Source: Verrucomicrobiota bacterium (GTDB lineage: Bacteria > Verrucomicrobiota > Verrucomicrobiia > Limisphaerales > UBA9464). From it: a stretch of DNA of 10,696 nt. Both the position numbers and the translations under genes were made by a program. Below are positions 1-8,701 of this stretch, in pieces. The notes below the pieces were generated by a model. It was not told the DNA's origin and did not search any database. It was given only the letters and a program-made list of their open reading frames with translations. The stretch is from NCBI GenBank assembly GCA_025354845.1, contig JANXMD010000233.1, positions 1-10,696 on the forward strand, given 5' to 3'. Every line of letters starts with the position of its first letter. Position 1 is the stretch's first letter.

Positions 1-19
1 ATTGAGGGGGATGGGCGCG

Positions 20-53
20 AAAAATCCCCTTCCGGTTTCCCGGGAAGGGGATT
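20..53 (-). terminator. Intrinsic terminator of the beta-barrel gene
   Basis: On the minus strand a perfect 11-bp stem (arms 43-53 and 23-33) closes a 9-base loop and runs into five T residues (24-20, partly inside the stem). It begins about 35 bases after the stop of the outer-membrane protein gene, in the right orientation to end that transcript and probably the whole leftward unit. Confidence 0.75.
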
Positions 54-87
54 CGCACACGACTCCGAGCTGACGAGCAGCGCGGGA

Positions 88-1257
88 TCAGAATCGGACG
101 GCAAGGCTGGCGGTCACAACGTAGTCGGCGAAGGCCGCGTCGCCGTGAACATCCTTGCCGGACACCGCAGACGCTGCCTGGTCGGCGAGGCTGCGTTCGC
201 GGTTGCGATAGGTGGCGAACGGGACCGCAAAGTTGAAGGTGTAGCGGCCCTTCATGATTTGGATTCCGGGCTCAATGGCCACCGCGAAGCCGGGACGGCG
301 GAAACCTTCGCTGCTGCCGATCAAGTCTTCAACGGGCACGCCCTCGATGCGCCCGGCCAGGCTGACGGACAGACCCCACTTCGGAACCACCGTGTACGCC
401 ACGCCGCCTCGGGCGAAGTATTGGTCCGGGACCGACATGAAATGCTCGTAGTACGAGGCCTGGCCGGAATTGGCCGTCACCTTGCCGGGAGTCAGGGAGT
501 TGTTGTCGCGCCAGGTCAACACGCCGTTCTGATTCTCCGGATTGAACAGGTACGACATCTGGAGGAACGCCTCGGTGCGGGGAAGGATCTCGCGGTAGGC
601 GTTCAGCTCAATGGCGAATCCCCAGCCGCCGTCACCGGGTTGGATGGATTGGTCGACTGGGTGGGACACCGGGCCGTTGGCGGTGAGGAAGGTGTCGCTG
701 ACGCCCTTGTCGCCCGTGGGCGCTTTGAGTCCGAGGCCGACCTGAATGTTTCCCTTGAGGCCGGGCTTGGCGGGATCCCACAACCAGGCGTAGCCGGCTA
801 GGCGCATGTCCCCGATGCCGGTGGCATGGGTGTAGTAGCGGATGCTGTTATAGTTGGTCGGGGCGAGGGAGGATCGATCCGAAGTGACGAACGGCAGTGT
901 CAGGGCGGCACTCAGGCGGGGGGTGAAGGAGTATTGGATCGCCGCATCGATAAAGCTGGAATGATTGATGACCTGATTGCCCTTATCCTGGCGGGCGGTT
1001 TGTTCCACTTCGCCGACGTAGTGACGATGCGAGTGGAGCCAGCGGTAGGCGATCGAGGCAATCCAGTCGCCGGAAGCGAGGTTGGAATCTTCAGGGTGTG
1101 AACTGTCGCCGGGATGCACCATGCACATGCTCGATCCTCGAACAGCGACACAACCCTGGGCGAGGGCGGTCGACTGGCTCTGGGACAGGACCATGGCGAG
1201 GGTAAAGGCGCTTGCGGCGCCGCCAAACGATACGGAAGTGCGGGTCAGGGTCTTCAT
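88..1257 (-). CDS. Predicted outer-membrane beta-barrel protein, function unknown
   Basis: 389 residues. Residues 1-34 form a Sec-type signal peptide (basic start, hydrophobic stretch, likely cut after an ALA near residue 33). The mature part has many short alternating polar/hydrophobic stretches rich in Tyr, Trp and Phe, glycine-rich turns, and a last strand ending in AVRF with a C-terminal Phe, the usual signal for BAM-assisted insertion into the outer membrane. Two cysteines (C36, C45) follow the cleavage site directly. The overall look is like poorly characterised 'transporter' or phenol-degradation MetA-like outer-membrane proteins, but I do not recognise a named family. It is the last gene of the leftward run, 102 bases after the ABC ATPase gene, and has its own terminator. 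The upstream region shows no strong ribosome binding site. Barrel prediction is fairly safe; substrate is unknown. Confidence 0.75.
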   Translation of the reverse strand: MKTLTRTSVSFGGAASAFTLAMVLSQSQSTALAQGCVAVRGSSMCMVHPGDSSHPEDSNLASGDWIASIAYRWLHSHRHYVGEVEQTARQDKGNQVINHSSFIDAAIQYSFTPRLSAALTLPFVTSDRSSLAPTNYNSIRYYTHATGIGDMRLAGYAWLWDPAKPGLKGNIQVGLGLKAPTGDKGVSDTFLTANGPVSHPVDQSIQPGDGGWGFAIELNAYREILPRTEAFLQMSYLFNPENQNGVLTWRDNNSLTPGKVTANSGQASYYEHFMSVPDQYFARGGVAYTVVPKWGLSVSLAGRIEGVPVEDLIGSSEGFRRPGFAVAIEPGIQIMKGRYTFNFAVPFATYRNRERSLADQAASAVSGKDVHGDAAFADYVVTASLAVRF

Positions 1258-1359
1258 GGGTCGGGGAGAACCTACCCCGGGACCGATGAGTCGGCGTTGT
1301 CGCTGGGATTAGTTGCTGAAATCCTGGGGCGAGCCGCGGGATTTTGGGGAGGAACACCG

Positions 1360-2163
1360 TCAGATGGCGTTCTTGGAGCGGGAGCGGACGGCGAGTTCGT
1401 AGCGGCCGCGCCGCCGCGAGAGTTCCACGCGGGCATCGAACACCTTGCTGAGATGTGCCGAGGTGAGGGTCGTCTTGACCGGTCCCGAGGCGATCACGCG
1501 TCCATCGCGGAGCAGGAGCGCATCGGTAAAGCACGGCGTGATCTCTTCGACGTGATGGGTGATCAGCAGCATCGAAGGCGCACTGGATTGCCGCGCAAGA
1601 CGTCCGAGAAACTGCAGGAAATGGTCGCGAGCCACCGGATCCAGTCCGGCACAGGGCTCGTCGAGAATCAGGAGCCGGGGACGACTCATCAGCGCCCGCG
1701 CGATGAGAATGCGCTGCCGTTCCCCCTGGCTGAGCACGGCCCAGGGTCGGTCGGCGAGGTATCCGGCCTCCACGCGGTTCAACAACACTCGTGCCGCGCG
1801 CTGTTCGGCCGGGGACGGGTCGCCCCAATAATCGATCATCGCGTGCCGTCCGCTGGCCACCGTGTGAAGCGCCGGCTCCGAATCGGCCATGAGTTGCCGG
1901 ACCGAGGAACTGACGATGCCAATCCGCGTCCGCAACGCCCGCCAGTCGCTCTCACCGTAGCGTTCTCCCAGCAGGTCAATTTCCCCCTGCGTGGGCATCA
2001 GGTAGCCCGTGATCGCGGCGATCAGCGAGGTTTTGCCCGAACCGTTGGCCCCGAGCACGGCCCAGTGATGCCCACGTCGGACGGTCCAGTGGACGCTGTC
2101 GAGAATGGTGATGCCGTCACGAACGAGAGACAGATTCGTGACTTGAAGGATCGGAGCGCTCAC
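1360..2163 (-). CDS. ABC transporter ATP-binding protein, ModF/YlmA-like (COG1119 type)
   Basis: 267 residues from the GTG at 2163. This start is chosen because homology begins at once (SAPILQVTNLSL) and the GTG overlaps the preceding stop as GTGA; the open frame further upstream (to 2271) lies inside the nucleotidyltransferase gene and encodes an Arg/Ala-rich shadow. Visible motifs: Walker A GANGSGKTS (38-46), signature LSQGERQ (144-150), Walker B LLILDEP (164-170), D-loop (about 171-176) and the H-loop as THHVEE (202-207). The THHVEEI...F..ALLLRDGRV pattern is typical of the ModF/YlmA group, soluble ATPases often encoded without an obvious permease. None is present here, so transport role and substrate are unknown. 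The four-base overlap implies translational coupling to the nucleotidyltransferase. All ATPase motifs are intact. Confidence 0.88.
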   Translation of the reverse strand: MSAPILQVTNLSLVRDGITILDSVHWTVRRGHHWAVLGANGSGKTSLIAAITGYLMPTQGEIDLLGERYGESDWRALRTRIGIVSSSVRQLMADSEPALHTVASGRHAMIDYWGDPSPAEQRAARVLLNRVEAGYLADRPWAVLSQGERQRILIARALMSRPRLLILDEPCAGLDPVARDHFLQFLGRLARQSSAPSMLLITHHVEEITPCFTDALLLRDGRVIASGPVKTTLTSAHLSKVFDARVELSRRRGRYELAVRSRSKNAI

Positions 2164-2906
2164 CGCTTGGCAAAGATGCGATTGGCCTCGTCGAGGGTTT
2201 CCTTGGAACCGATGTCGTACCAGATCCCGGGCACCGGCCACGCGTGCACGGGCACGCGCGGGCAGAGCCATTGCATCAGGCGGCCCGGTTGGTCGGGATT
2301 GTTCCCTTCGGCGACGTACTGGCGGATGAGTGGCAATGTGGCGCGGGGATAGTAGTACAGGGCGATGCCCACCAAGGTGGATTCAGGGTGCTCGGGCTTC
2401 TCGGTGAAGGAGAGGATCCGGCCGGAACGGTCGATGTCGACGACTCCATATTTCTTCGCGAGGTCCAGGGATCCCGCATCGTACACGCCAAGGACCGGCC
2501 CGCTTTGCTTTCGGCAGAATTCTCCAAAGGGGGCGAGGGATTGGCTGAAGAGATTGTCGCCGGCGACGACGATCAGATCGTCATCGATCTTCTCCCGCTC
2601 CAGCACCAGGTGGAGATCGCCGATGGCGCCGAGCTTGTCGTCATCGGTGGTGGACCCGTCGTTGACGATGGTGAATTCCAGAGGGGTCTTGGTGGCCCGG
2701 TACTGCGCCGACCAGCGTTCGAAGTGCCCGGAGAACTTCGCGTTGGTGACCAGGTAAACGTGGTCGATCCCGGGAATCGGCGCGAGATTGTCGAGAACGT
2801 AGTCGATCATCGGACGGCCCGCGACCGGCAGCAGCGGTTTCGGCTGGGTCAGGGTGAGTGGATGAAGCCGGGTGGCGTACCCGGCGGCGAGAACGAGAAC
2901 TTTCAT
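2160..2906 (-). CDS. Sugar-1-phosphate nucleotidyltransferase (RmlA/GlmU-N-like)
   Basis: 248 residues, a single NTP_transferase Rossmann-like domain that should activate a sugar-1-phosphate with an NTP to give an NDP-sugar in the cytoplasm. The N-terminal signature is intact: LAAGYATRLHPLT followed by PKPLLPV (6-28), with the conserved Arg13 and Lys23. VAGDNLF (114-120) carries the metal-binding Asp117. FTEKPE (167-172) and WYDIGSKE (229-236, with Asp231) match the later family motifs. There is no left-handed beta-helix or other C-terminal domain, so it is a short stand-alone enzyme, like short glucose-1-phosphate thymidylyltransferases or archaeal-type enzymes. Sugar and base cannot be read from the sequence. 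It lies 78 bases after ptsI and its stop overlaps the GTG of the ABC ATPase. No clear Shine-Dalgarno site precedes the ATG; a nearby ATG at 2914 is out of frame and meets a stop within three codons. Confidence 0.88.
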   Translation of the reverse strand: MKVLVLAAGYATRLHPLTLTQPKPLLPVAGRPMIDYVLDNLAPIPGIDHVYLVTNAKFSGHFERWSAQYRATKTPLEFTIVNDGSTTDDDKLGAIGDLHLVLEREKIDDDLIVVAGDNLFSQSLAPFGEFCRKQSGPVLGVYDAGSLDLAKKYGVVDIDRSGRILSFTEKPEHPESTLVGIALYYYPRATLPLIRQYVAEGNNPDQPGRLMQWLCPRVPVHAWPVPGIWYDIGSKETLDEANRIFAKR

Positions 2907-2984
2907 GGGTTCATGCTCAACACGTCAAACCCCGATCATTCCCAGCCGGCGCGGCAAGATCAATGATGCTGATTGCAGGGTGGA

Positions 2985-4757
2985 TCAACTTGCGGTGTCG
3001 AACAACTCTGGCGCGATCGAACGTGCGAATTCCTGCGACATCTTCTGGATTTCGTCCGCGCTGGCCATGCGCAGCGCGCGCTCGGCGAGCTCGCGGGCCT
3101 CGGAAGTCCGCATGCGCCGGAGCAGAAACTTCGCGGCTGGAATCACCGAGGGGGTGGCGCTGAGTTCATCGACGCCGAGTCCGACGAGCAGCGGAAGCGC
3201 CGCGGGATCTCCCGCCATTTCACCGCACACACCGACCCACGCCCCATGCTCCCGGGCTGCGGCCACGGTCATCTGGATCAGCCGTAGCACCGCCGGGTGC
3301 GTCGGCGCGTGCAGGTGGGCCACTCGCTCGTTCAGTCGGTCCACCGCCAGCGTGTATTGGGTGAGATCGTTGGTGCCGAGGCTGAAGAACTGGACGTGCG
3401 GGGCGAGTGCGGAGGCGATCAGCGCTGCCGAGGGAATCTCGATCATAGCCCCGACCTCCATCGTCGAATCGAACGCGATCCCCTCAGACCGCAATTCCTC
3501 GCGGCAGGACTCGAGCAGACGGTTGGCGGCCACCAACTCCTCGATCGAGGAGATCATCGGATACATCAGCTTGGCGCATCCGTGGGCGCTGGCACGGAGG
3601 ATGGCTCGAAGTTGGATCCGGAACAGTTCCGGCCGGGAGAGGCTGATGCGAATCGCCCGCCAGCCGAGGAACGGGTTGGCATCGACTGGTTGGCCGGGGA
3701 AGGCCTTGTCACCGCCCAGGTCGAGCGTGCGGATCACTACCGGGGAGGGAGCACAGGCGGTCACCACCTCGCGGTACGCCTGATACTGCTGTTCCTCGTC
3801 CGGGGCTTCGGCATGATTGAGCCAGAGGAACTCGGTCCGGAAGAGGCCGACGCCTTCGGAACCCGAATTTCGTACCGCGGTGACGTCTGACGGTTCCTCG
3901 ATGTTCGAGGCGAGAATGAGCCGGGTGCCGTCCAGCGTGACTGCCGCCTGGTCGCGGAGGTCGGCGAGGCGTTGTTCCAGGGCGGCGTGGCGTTCGCGAA
4001 TCTGGCCGTATTGAAAGAGGGTGGCGTCGGTCGGATGAACCACCAACACGCCGCCGTGACCGTCCACGAGAGCATAGTCACCGGTCTGCACCCGTCGGCT
4101 GGCGTCGCCGAGTCCCGCGACCGCCGGGATCCGCAGCTTGCGGGCCATGATGGCCGTGTGGCTGGTTTTCCCGCCGACATCCGTGGCGAAGCCGAGCACC
4201 TTGGTGCGGTCGATCAACGCGGTCATGCTCGGGGTGATGTCGTGCGCGATCACCACAACGGGTTCGCGAAGGCGCGACAGTTCGCTCTCGCTCGAGAGAC
4301 CGAGCAGCTGATTCAAGACTCGGCTGGAAACGTCGCGCATGTCCGCCGCGCGCTCGCGGAGGTATTCGTCCTCCGCGGCGTCGAGCGCACTCGCGTAGCG
4401 GTTTGCCACCTGATTGAAGGCGGCTTCTGCATTGCGATGCTGATCGCGGATCAGCGACTTGACCTGGCCCAGCAGGGTCACGTCCTCGAGGACGAGCAGG
4501 TGCGCCTCAAAGATACCCGCCTCGTGGGCTCCCATGGCGGCGGTAACGCGTCGCTGGACTTCCTGGATTTGGTGGCGGGTCGCGACGAGCGCCGCCTGAA
4601 ACCGTTCCAGCTCCGCCTCGGTCTGGTCGGCGGGAATCTGGCGTTCGGGAATCTCCGGCGCTCCCTGGCTGATGCGGAGCACCCGGGCATGGGCGACGCC
4701 GCCTGCCAGTGCAACTCCTCGGAAGATCCGTTCCCCGGCTGGCTCTCGTTCCGGCAT
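2985..4757 (-). CDS. ptsI: Phosphoenolpyruvate-protein phosphotransferase (PTS enzyme I)
   Basis: 590 residues, full length for enzyme I (about 575 in E. coli). It takes phosphate from phosphoenolpyruvate onto a histidine and passes it to HPr. The N-terminal HPr-binding helical region covers about 10-150. The phosphohistidine domain holds the active-site His200 in GGKTSHTAIMAR. The PEP-binding TIM barrel (about 270-560) has LFRTEFLW (305-312), IRTLDLGGDK (342-351), NPFLGWRAIRISL (361-373), LGTNDLTQYTLAVDR (460-474) and the acid/base Cys511 in VGVCGEMAGDP. All catalytic residues are present, so it should be active. No HPr, HPr kinase or EII gene is near, so the partner lies elsewhere and the role may be regulatory. 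It starts 61 bases after trpG; the gap holds a hairpin. No good Shine-Dalgarno precedes the ATG at 4757. Confidence 0.95.
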   Translation of the reverse strand: MPEREPAGERIFRGVALAGGVAHARVLRISQGAPEIPERQIPADQTEAELERFQAALVATRHQIQEVQRRVTAAMGAHEAGIFEAHLLVLEDVTLLGQVKSLIRDQHRNAEAAFNQVANRYASALDAAEDEYLRERAADMRDVSSRVLNQLLGLSSESELSRLREPVVVIAHDITPSMTALIDRTKVLGFATDVGGKTSHTAIMARKLRIPAVAGLGDASRRVQTGDYALVDGHGGVLVVHPTDATLFQYGQIRERHAALEQRLADLRDQAAVTLDGTRLILASNIEEPSDVTAVRNSGSEGVGLFRTEFLWLNHAEAPDEEQQYQAYREVVTACAPSPVVIRTLDLGGDKAFPGQPVDANPFLGWRAIRISLSRPELFRIQLRAILRASAHGCAKLMYPMISSIEELVAANRLLESCREELRSEGIAFDSTMEVGAMIEIPSAALIASALAPHVQFFSLGTNDLTQYTLAVDRLNERVAHLHAPTHPAVLRLIQMTVAAAREHGAWVGVCGEMAGDPAALPLLVGLGVDELSATPSVIPAAKFLLRRMRTSEARELAERALRMASADEIQKMSQEFARSIAPELFDTAS

Positions 4758-4787
4758 GATGGAGGATTACGAAAGGAACTCCGGGAT

Positions 4788-4809
4788 GGGAATGGGTTTT
4801 TCCATTCCC
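4788..4809 (-). other. Hairpin in the trpG-ptsI gap
   Basis: A perfect 8-bp inverted repeat, GGGAATGG and CCATTCCC (arms 4788-4795 and 4802-4809), closes a 6-base loop that is a homopolymer run apart from one base. It lies between the trpG stop and the ptsI start. No T-run follows on the minus strand, so it does not look like a normal intrinsic terminator; an RNA-processing or stability element is possible. The role is inference. Confidence 0.4.
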
Positions 4810-4818
4810 GAACCGGTT

Positions 4819-5403
4819 TCACGCCGCAACGACGGCTGGTAGTCGCAGAAAATTGGACAAAAGTTGGCGTCCATTTTCGGTGAGGATGCTCTCGGGATGG
4901 AACTGCACTCCCCAGATCGGCAGGGTGCGGTGGCGGAGCCCCATGATTTCTTCCTCGGCGGTCCAGGCGGTGATTTCCAGGCACTCAGGGATCGAATCCC
5001 TCCGCGCGACAAGGGAATGGTAGCGGGTGGCGTTGAAGGGATTGGGCATTCCGGCGAACAGGTCCGTCCCGTGGTGAAAAATGGGCGACGTCTTGCCGTG
5101 CATCATGCGGTGGTTGACCACCACTTCTGCGCCGAAGGTATGGGCGATGCACTGATGGCCGAGGCAGACGCCAAGGATTGGAACGCCACGCTCCGAGAAT
5201 GCCCGCAGCAGGTCGTTGGACAAGCCGGCCTCGCGCGGTGAGCAGGGACCCGGTGAGATCAGCACCCGCTCGGGCGCGAGCGCGAGCGCGTCGGCGACCG
5301 AGATCTGATCGTTGCGGTGCACCTGAAGTTCGACCCCCATCTCGCCCAGGTACTGGACCAGATTGAAGGTGAACGAATCGTAGTTGTCGATGACCAGGAG
5401 CAT
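4819..5403 (-). CDS. trpG: Glutamine amidotransferase, anthranilate/aminodeoxychorismate synthase component II
   Basis: 194 residues, the normal size for a stand-alone TrpG/PabA. It hydrolyses glutamine and channels ammonia to a TrpE or PabB partner acting on chorismate, for tryptophan or folate synthesis. It starts with the family signature LLVIDNYDSFTFNLVQYL (2-19), has the oxyanion-hole stretch SPGPCSP (50-56), the nucleophile Cys80 in GVCLGHQ, and His169 and Glu171 in QFHPES, so the triad is complete. No trpE, pabB or other trp gene is adjacent, so TrpG and PabA cannot be told apart; in many bacteria one protein serves both pathways. It is the first gene of the leftward run, and faces the right-hand unit across a 128-bp gap. 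A purine-rich stretch with GGTCAGG lies immediately before the ATG but too close to be a standard ribosome binding site. Confidence 0.92.
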   Translation of the reverse strand: MLLVIDNYDSFTFNLVQYLGEMGVELQVHRNDQISVADALALAPERVLISPGPCSPREAGLSNDLLRAFSERGVPILGVCLGHQCIAHTFGAEVVVNHRMMHGKTSPIFHHGTDLFAGMPNPFNATRYHSLVARRDSIPECLEITAWTAEEEIMGLRHRTLPIWGVQFHPESILTENGRQLLSNFLRLPAVVAA

Positions 5404-5531
5404 CCTGACCCGAACCCTAGCGTGGGAAATGCCCGCGGGGAAGTCCCGACGTGCAGAGTGGGCCTCGGGGGATTGGTTTCCGTGGATTCCGCCTTCCTTC
5501 CAACGGCGGGGCTTCGTATCAAGGGCGGGTC
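5404..5531. promoter_or_regulatory. Divergent intergenic region, presumed promoters both ways
   Basis: The 128 bases between two outward-reading genes (trpG left, the secreted isochorismatase-fold gene right) must hold at least one start signal for each side unless transcription reads in. I see no convincing sigma-70 boxes and no clear operator palindrome. The call rests on gene layout alone. Confidence 0.4.
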
Positions 5532-6452
5532 ATGGCACCTCGCTTTTTCGTCCCCGCGCAACGCTGGATTGTCGCCCTCGGTCTGCTGCTGTTGACTGCG
5601 GTTCCCATGTCCCACGCCGCGGGTCCGGTCTGGACCCTCAATCTCCGGTCCCGTCCCGCCCGCTCCGATGGCAAGGTCGACACGTCGAAGCCCTCTGAGA
5701 AGCGCGCGACGTGGGATCCCCGTCGGACCGCCGTGATCGTGGTGGACATGTGGGACGACCATTGGTGCAAGGGGGCGGCGCGTCGGGTGGTCGAGTTGTC
5801 GGGGCCGATGAACGAACTGCTGCGGCAGGCGCGGGCCGACGGGGCCTTCATCCTTCACGCACCCAGCAGCACGACGCGATTCTACGAGGACACCCCTCAA
5901 CGCCGTGCGGCGCGGACAGCGCCCTTCGCCATGGCCCCGGTGCCGCTTTCGACGGCGGAGCGATGGGGAACCAAATGGTGCTGGCCCGACCCGGTCCGCG
6001 AGCGCGAGCTGCCGATTGACGACTCGGACATGGGTTGCGACTGCGCGACCAAGTGCACCATTCGCGAAGCCTGGACCCGCGAGATTTCGACCCTTCAGAT
6101 CGATCCCGCGGACGCCATCACCGACGACGGCCAGGAGGCCTTCAATCTCCTTCAGGCGCATCACATCGACAACGTGATCCTGCTCGGTGTGCATCTGAAC
6201 ATGTGTGTGCTGGGCCGGCCGGTAGGCATCCGGCAGTTGGTGACGCTGGGCAAGAACGTGGCGCTCATGCGCGACATGACCGACACCATGTACAACCACG
6301 AGCGCCGTCCGCAGGTGAATCACTTTCGCGGAACCGATCTGGTGGTGGCCCATGTCGAATCCTACTGGTGCCCCTCGTTCGTGAGCACCGACATTACGGG
6401 GCGGCCGGCGTTCCGCTTTCGTGAGGATTCTGGATCCGCCGCGGCGCATTGA
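5532..6452 (+). CDS. Secreted cysteine-hydrolase (isochorismatase-fold) family protein
   Basis: 306 residues from the ATG at 5532, chosen because it gives a clean Sec signal peptide (FFVPAQRW then IVALGLLLLTAVPMSHA, cut near residue 29-30). The open frame extends up to a GTG at 5451, but that part has no signal-like or conserved sequence. The core shows the isochorismatase fold: AVIVVDMWDDHW (67-78, Asp72 in the catalytic place), a strand-helix unit, and NVILLGVHLNMCVLGRP (214-230, Cys225 as nucleophile). The usual catalytic Lys is not evident: there is no Lys between 175 and 240. An insert at about 145-185 is cysteine-rich (C150, C169, C171, C175). Relatives hydrolyse amide or vinyl-ether bonds, for example in nicotinamide or isochorismate; the substrate here is unknown. 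It begins the rightward unit, and its stop overlaps a possible TTG start of the next gene. Confidence 0.8.
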   Translation: MAPRFFVPAQRWIVALGLLLLTAVPMSHAAGPVWTLNLRSRPARSDGKVDTSKPSEKRATWDPRRTAVIVVDMWDDHWCKGAARRVVELSGPMNELLRQARADGAFILHAPSSTTRFYEDTPQRRAARTAPFAMAPVPLSTAERWGTKWCWPDPVRERELPIDDSDMGCDCATKCTIREAWTREISTLQIDPADAITDDGQEAFNLLQAHHIDNVILLGVHLNMCVLGRPVGIRQLVTLGKNVALMRDMTDTMYNHERRPQVNHFRGTDLVVAHVESYWCPSFVSTDITGRPAFRFREDSGSAAAH

Positions 6453-6466
6453 ACGGGCCCGGATCC

Positions 6467-7207
6467 ATGGCGAGGGTTCCACCCAACCGACCCGGTCGCG
6501 CGTGGGGCTTGCTCCGACGTTACGAGCTCTGGCTGCCCTCGCTCCGTGGGCTGCTGGTGGCGCTTTGCCTGCTGGTGGGTGGCCTGGGATTGGCCGTGCG
6601 GAACCAGTGCGTCTTCCTGTCGGTGAACGACCGCGTAGGCGGAGACTTGCTCGTCTTGGAGGGATGGGTGCCGGATCACGTGGTGCGTGCGGCGATGGAC
6701 GAGTTTCGCAGCGGCGGGTATCGGCAGTTGCTGGTCACCGGCGGGGGCATTGATCGCGGCGAATCGTTGAGCGAGTGGAAGACCTACGCGGAACTGGGGC
6801 AGGCGAGCCTGATCCGACTGGGATTTCCGCGCGAAAAGATCTCGGCAGTGATCGGGCCGCAGGCTGATCGTGACCGCACCTTCAATTGTGCCCTGCAGCT
6901 CCGGGAATGGTTCCTCCGACACGGGGGGATTCCGCCGGTGATCCAGGTGATCAGCACGGGTCCCCACTGTCGCCGAACTCGCCTGATGTTTGAGGTTGGG
7001 CTCGGGCCCAAGATTCGGGTGGGTATCCTTGCAGTGCCGGATCCCGCCTATCCGCAGCGCCGGTGGTGGATTAACAGCACCGGCTTTCGCGAGGTGATCG
7101 CCGAGTCCATTGCCTACGTCTATGCCCGGTTCATTTTTCATGCGACGCCAGTGGGTGATCTTGATGGCGCTTCCGCACCTTTCGGTCCCGAGCCTCGATT
7201 GAACTGA
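6467..7207 (+). CDS. Membrane-anchored DUF218 (YdcF/SanA-like) protein
   Basis: 246 residues from the ATG at 6467. An in-frame TTG at 6449 overlaps the previous stop as TTGA and would add six residues; neither start has a clear ribosome binding site. One transmembrane segment (about 26-44) follows a basic N-terminus, so the main domain should sit outside the cytoplasm. The domain matches the DUF218 pattern: DLLVLEGWVPD (60-70), QLLVTGGGI (87-95), a conserved helix with DRTFNCALQLREWF (136-149), and STGPHCRRTRLMF (163-175). Characterised relatives (SanA, ElyC) affect envelope integrity or peptidoglycan precursor metabolism, but the biochemical activity of the family is poorly defined. It sits tightly behind the secreted isochorismatase-fold gene and 45 bases before the Tat oxidoreductase gene, suggesting one transcript of envelope or periplasm proteins. 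Confidence 0.82.
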   Translation: MARVPPNRPGRAWGLLRRYELWLPSLRGLLVALCLLVGGLGLAVRNQCVFLSVNDRVGGDLLVLEGWVPDHVVRAAMDEFRSGGYRQLLVTGGGIDRGESLSEWKTYAELGQASLIRLGFPREKISAVIGPQADRDRTFNCALQLREWFLRHGGIPPVIQVISTGPHCRRTRLMFEVGLGPKIRVGILAVPDPAYPQRRWWINSTGFREVIAESIAYVYARFIFHATPVGDLDGASAPFGPEPRLN

Positions 7208-7232
7208 CTGCGGGATTGACAGTCCGGCGGGT

Positions 7233-7237
7233 GGAGG
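7233..7237 (+). promoter_or_regulatory. Possible Shine-Dalgarno for the Gfo/Idh/MocA gene
   Basis: GGAGG lies before the ATG at 7253, but with 15 bases between, longer than the usual 5-10. It is the only good match in the 45-base gap, so the start at 7253 is supported mainly by the Tat signal that begins there. Confidence 0.4.
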
Positions 7238-7252
7238 CGGACGCTGGTCTCG

Positions 7253-8632
<1,380 letters not shown>

Positions 8633-8637
8633 CCGAT

Positions 8638-8654
8638 CCCGGGGATCTCCCGGG
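8638..8654 (+). repeat. Short GC hairpin just after the oxidoreductase stop
   Basis: Two CCCGGG arms (8638-8643 and 8649-8654) around a five-base loop form a small hairpin five bases after the stop codon. No T-run follows. It could help stabilise the 3' end or pause polymerase ahead of the stronger terminator that follows. Confidence 0.35.
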
Positions 8655-8666
8655 TCGTTCAACTCA

Positions 8667-8701
8667 AAATAAGGCGGCGAATTTGATTCGCCGCCTTATT
8701 T
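8667..8701 (+). terminator. Strong intrinsic terminator, probably two-way
   Basis: A perfect 15-bp stem (AAATAAGGCGGCGAA, 8667-8681, with its complement 8687-8701) closes a TTTGA loop; a further T-A pair could reduce the loop to three bases. The GC-rich core is flanked by A residues on the left and T residues on the right, so it can end transcription from the left and may also work in reverse. It closes the unit 5532-8632 and isolates the flavoprotein gene, which therefore needs its own promoter. Confidence 0.85.

Noticed and set aside
112..1257. The barrel protein as a lipoprotein, because a Cys follows ALAQG
   Set aside because: Gln at -2 and the position do not fit a lipobox, and an AxA-type cut before the Cys explains the signal better.
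1309..1350. A terminator between the ABC ATPase and the barrel gene
   Set aside because: Only a six-bp AAATCC/GGATTT stem with a long loop and no T-run could be found.
2164..2271. A longer start for the ABC ATPase
   Set aside because: The extra 36 residues lie inside the nucleotidyltransferase gene and are low-complexity Arg/Ala sequence; the GTG at 2163 fits the domain start and the gene overlap.
1114..2352. A 412-codon plus-strand open frame
   Set aside because: It lies opposite the ABC ATPase and barrel genes, reads as Arg/Gly/His-rich sequence without domains, and is explained by codon bias in GC-rich DNA.
5451..5531. A GTG start that would extend the isochorismatase-fold protein by 27 residues
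   Set aside because: It would bury the signal peptide inside the protein; the ATG at 5532 gives a standard signal.
5259..6482. A 407-codon minus-strand open frame
   Set aside because: It overlaps trpG in another frame and the secreted isochorismatase-fold gene on the opposite strand; no motifs.
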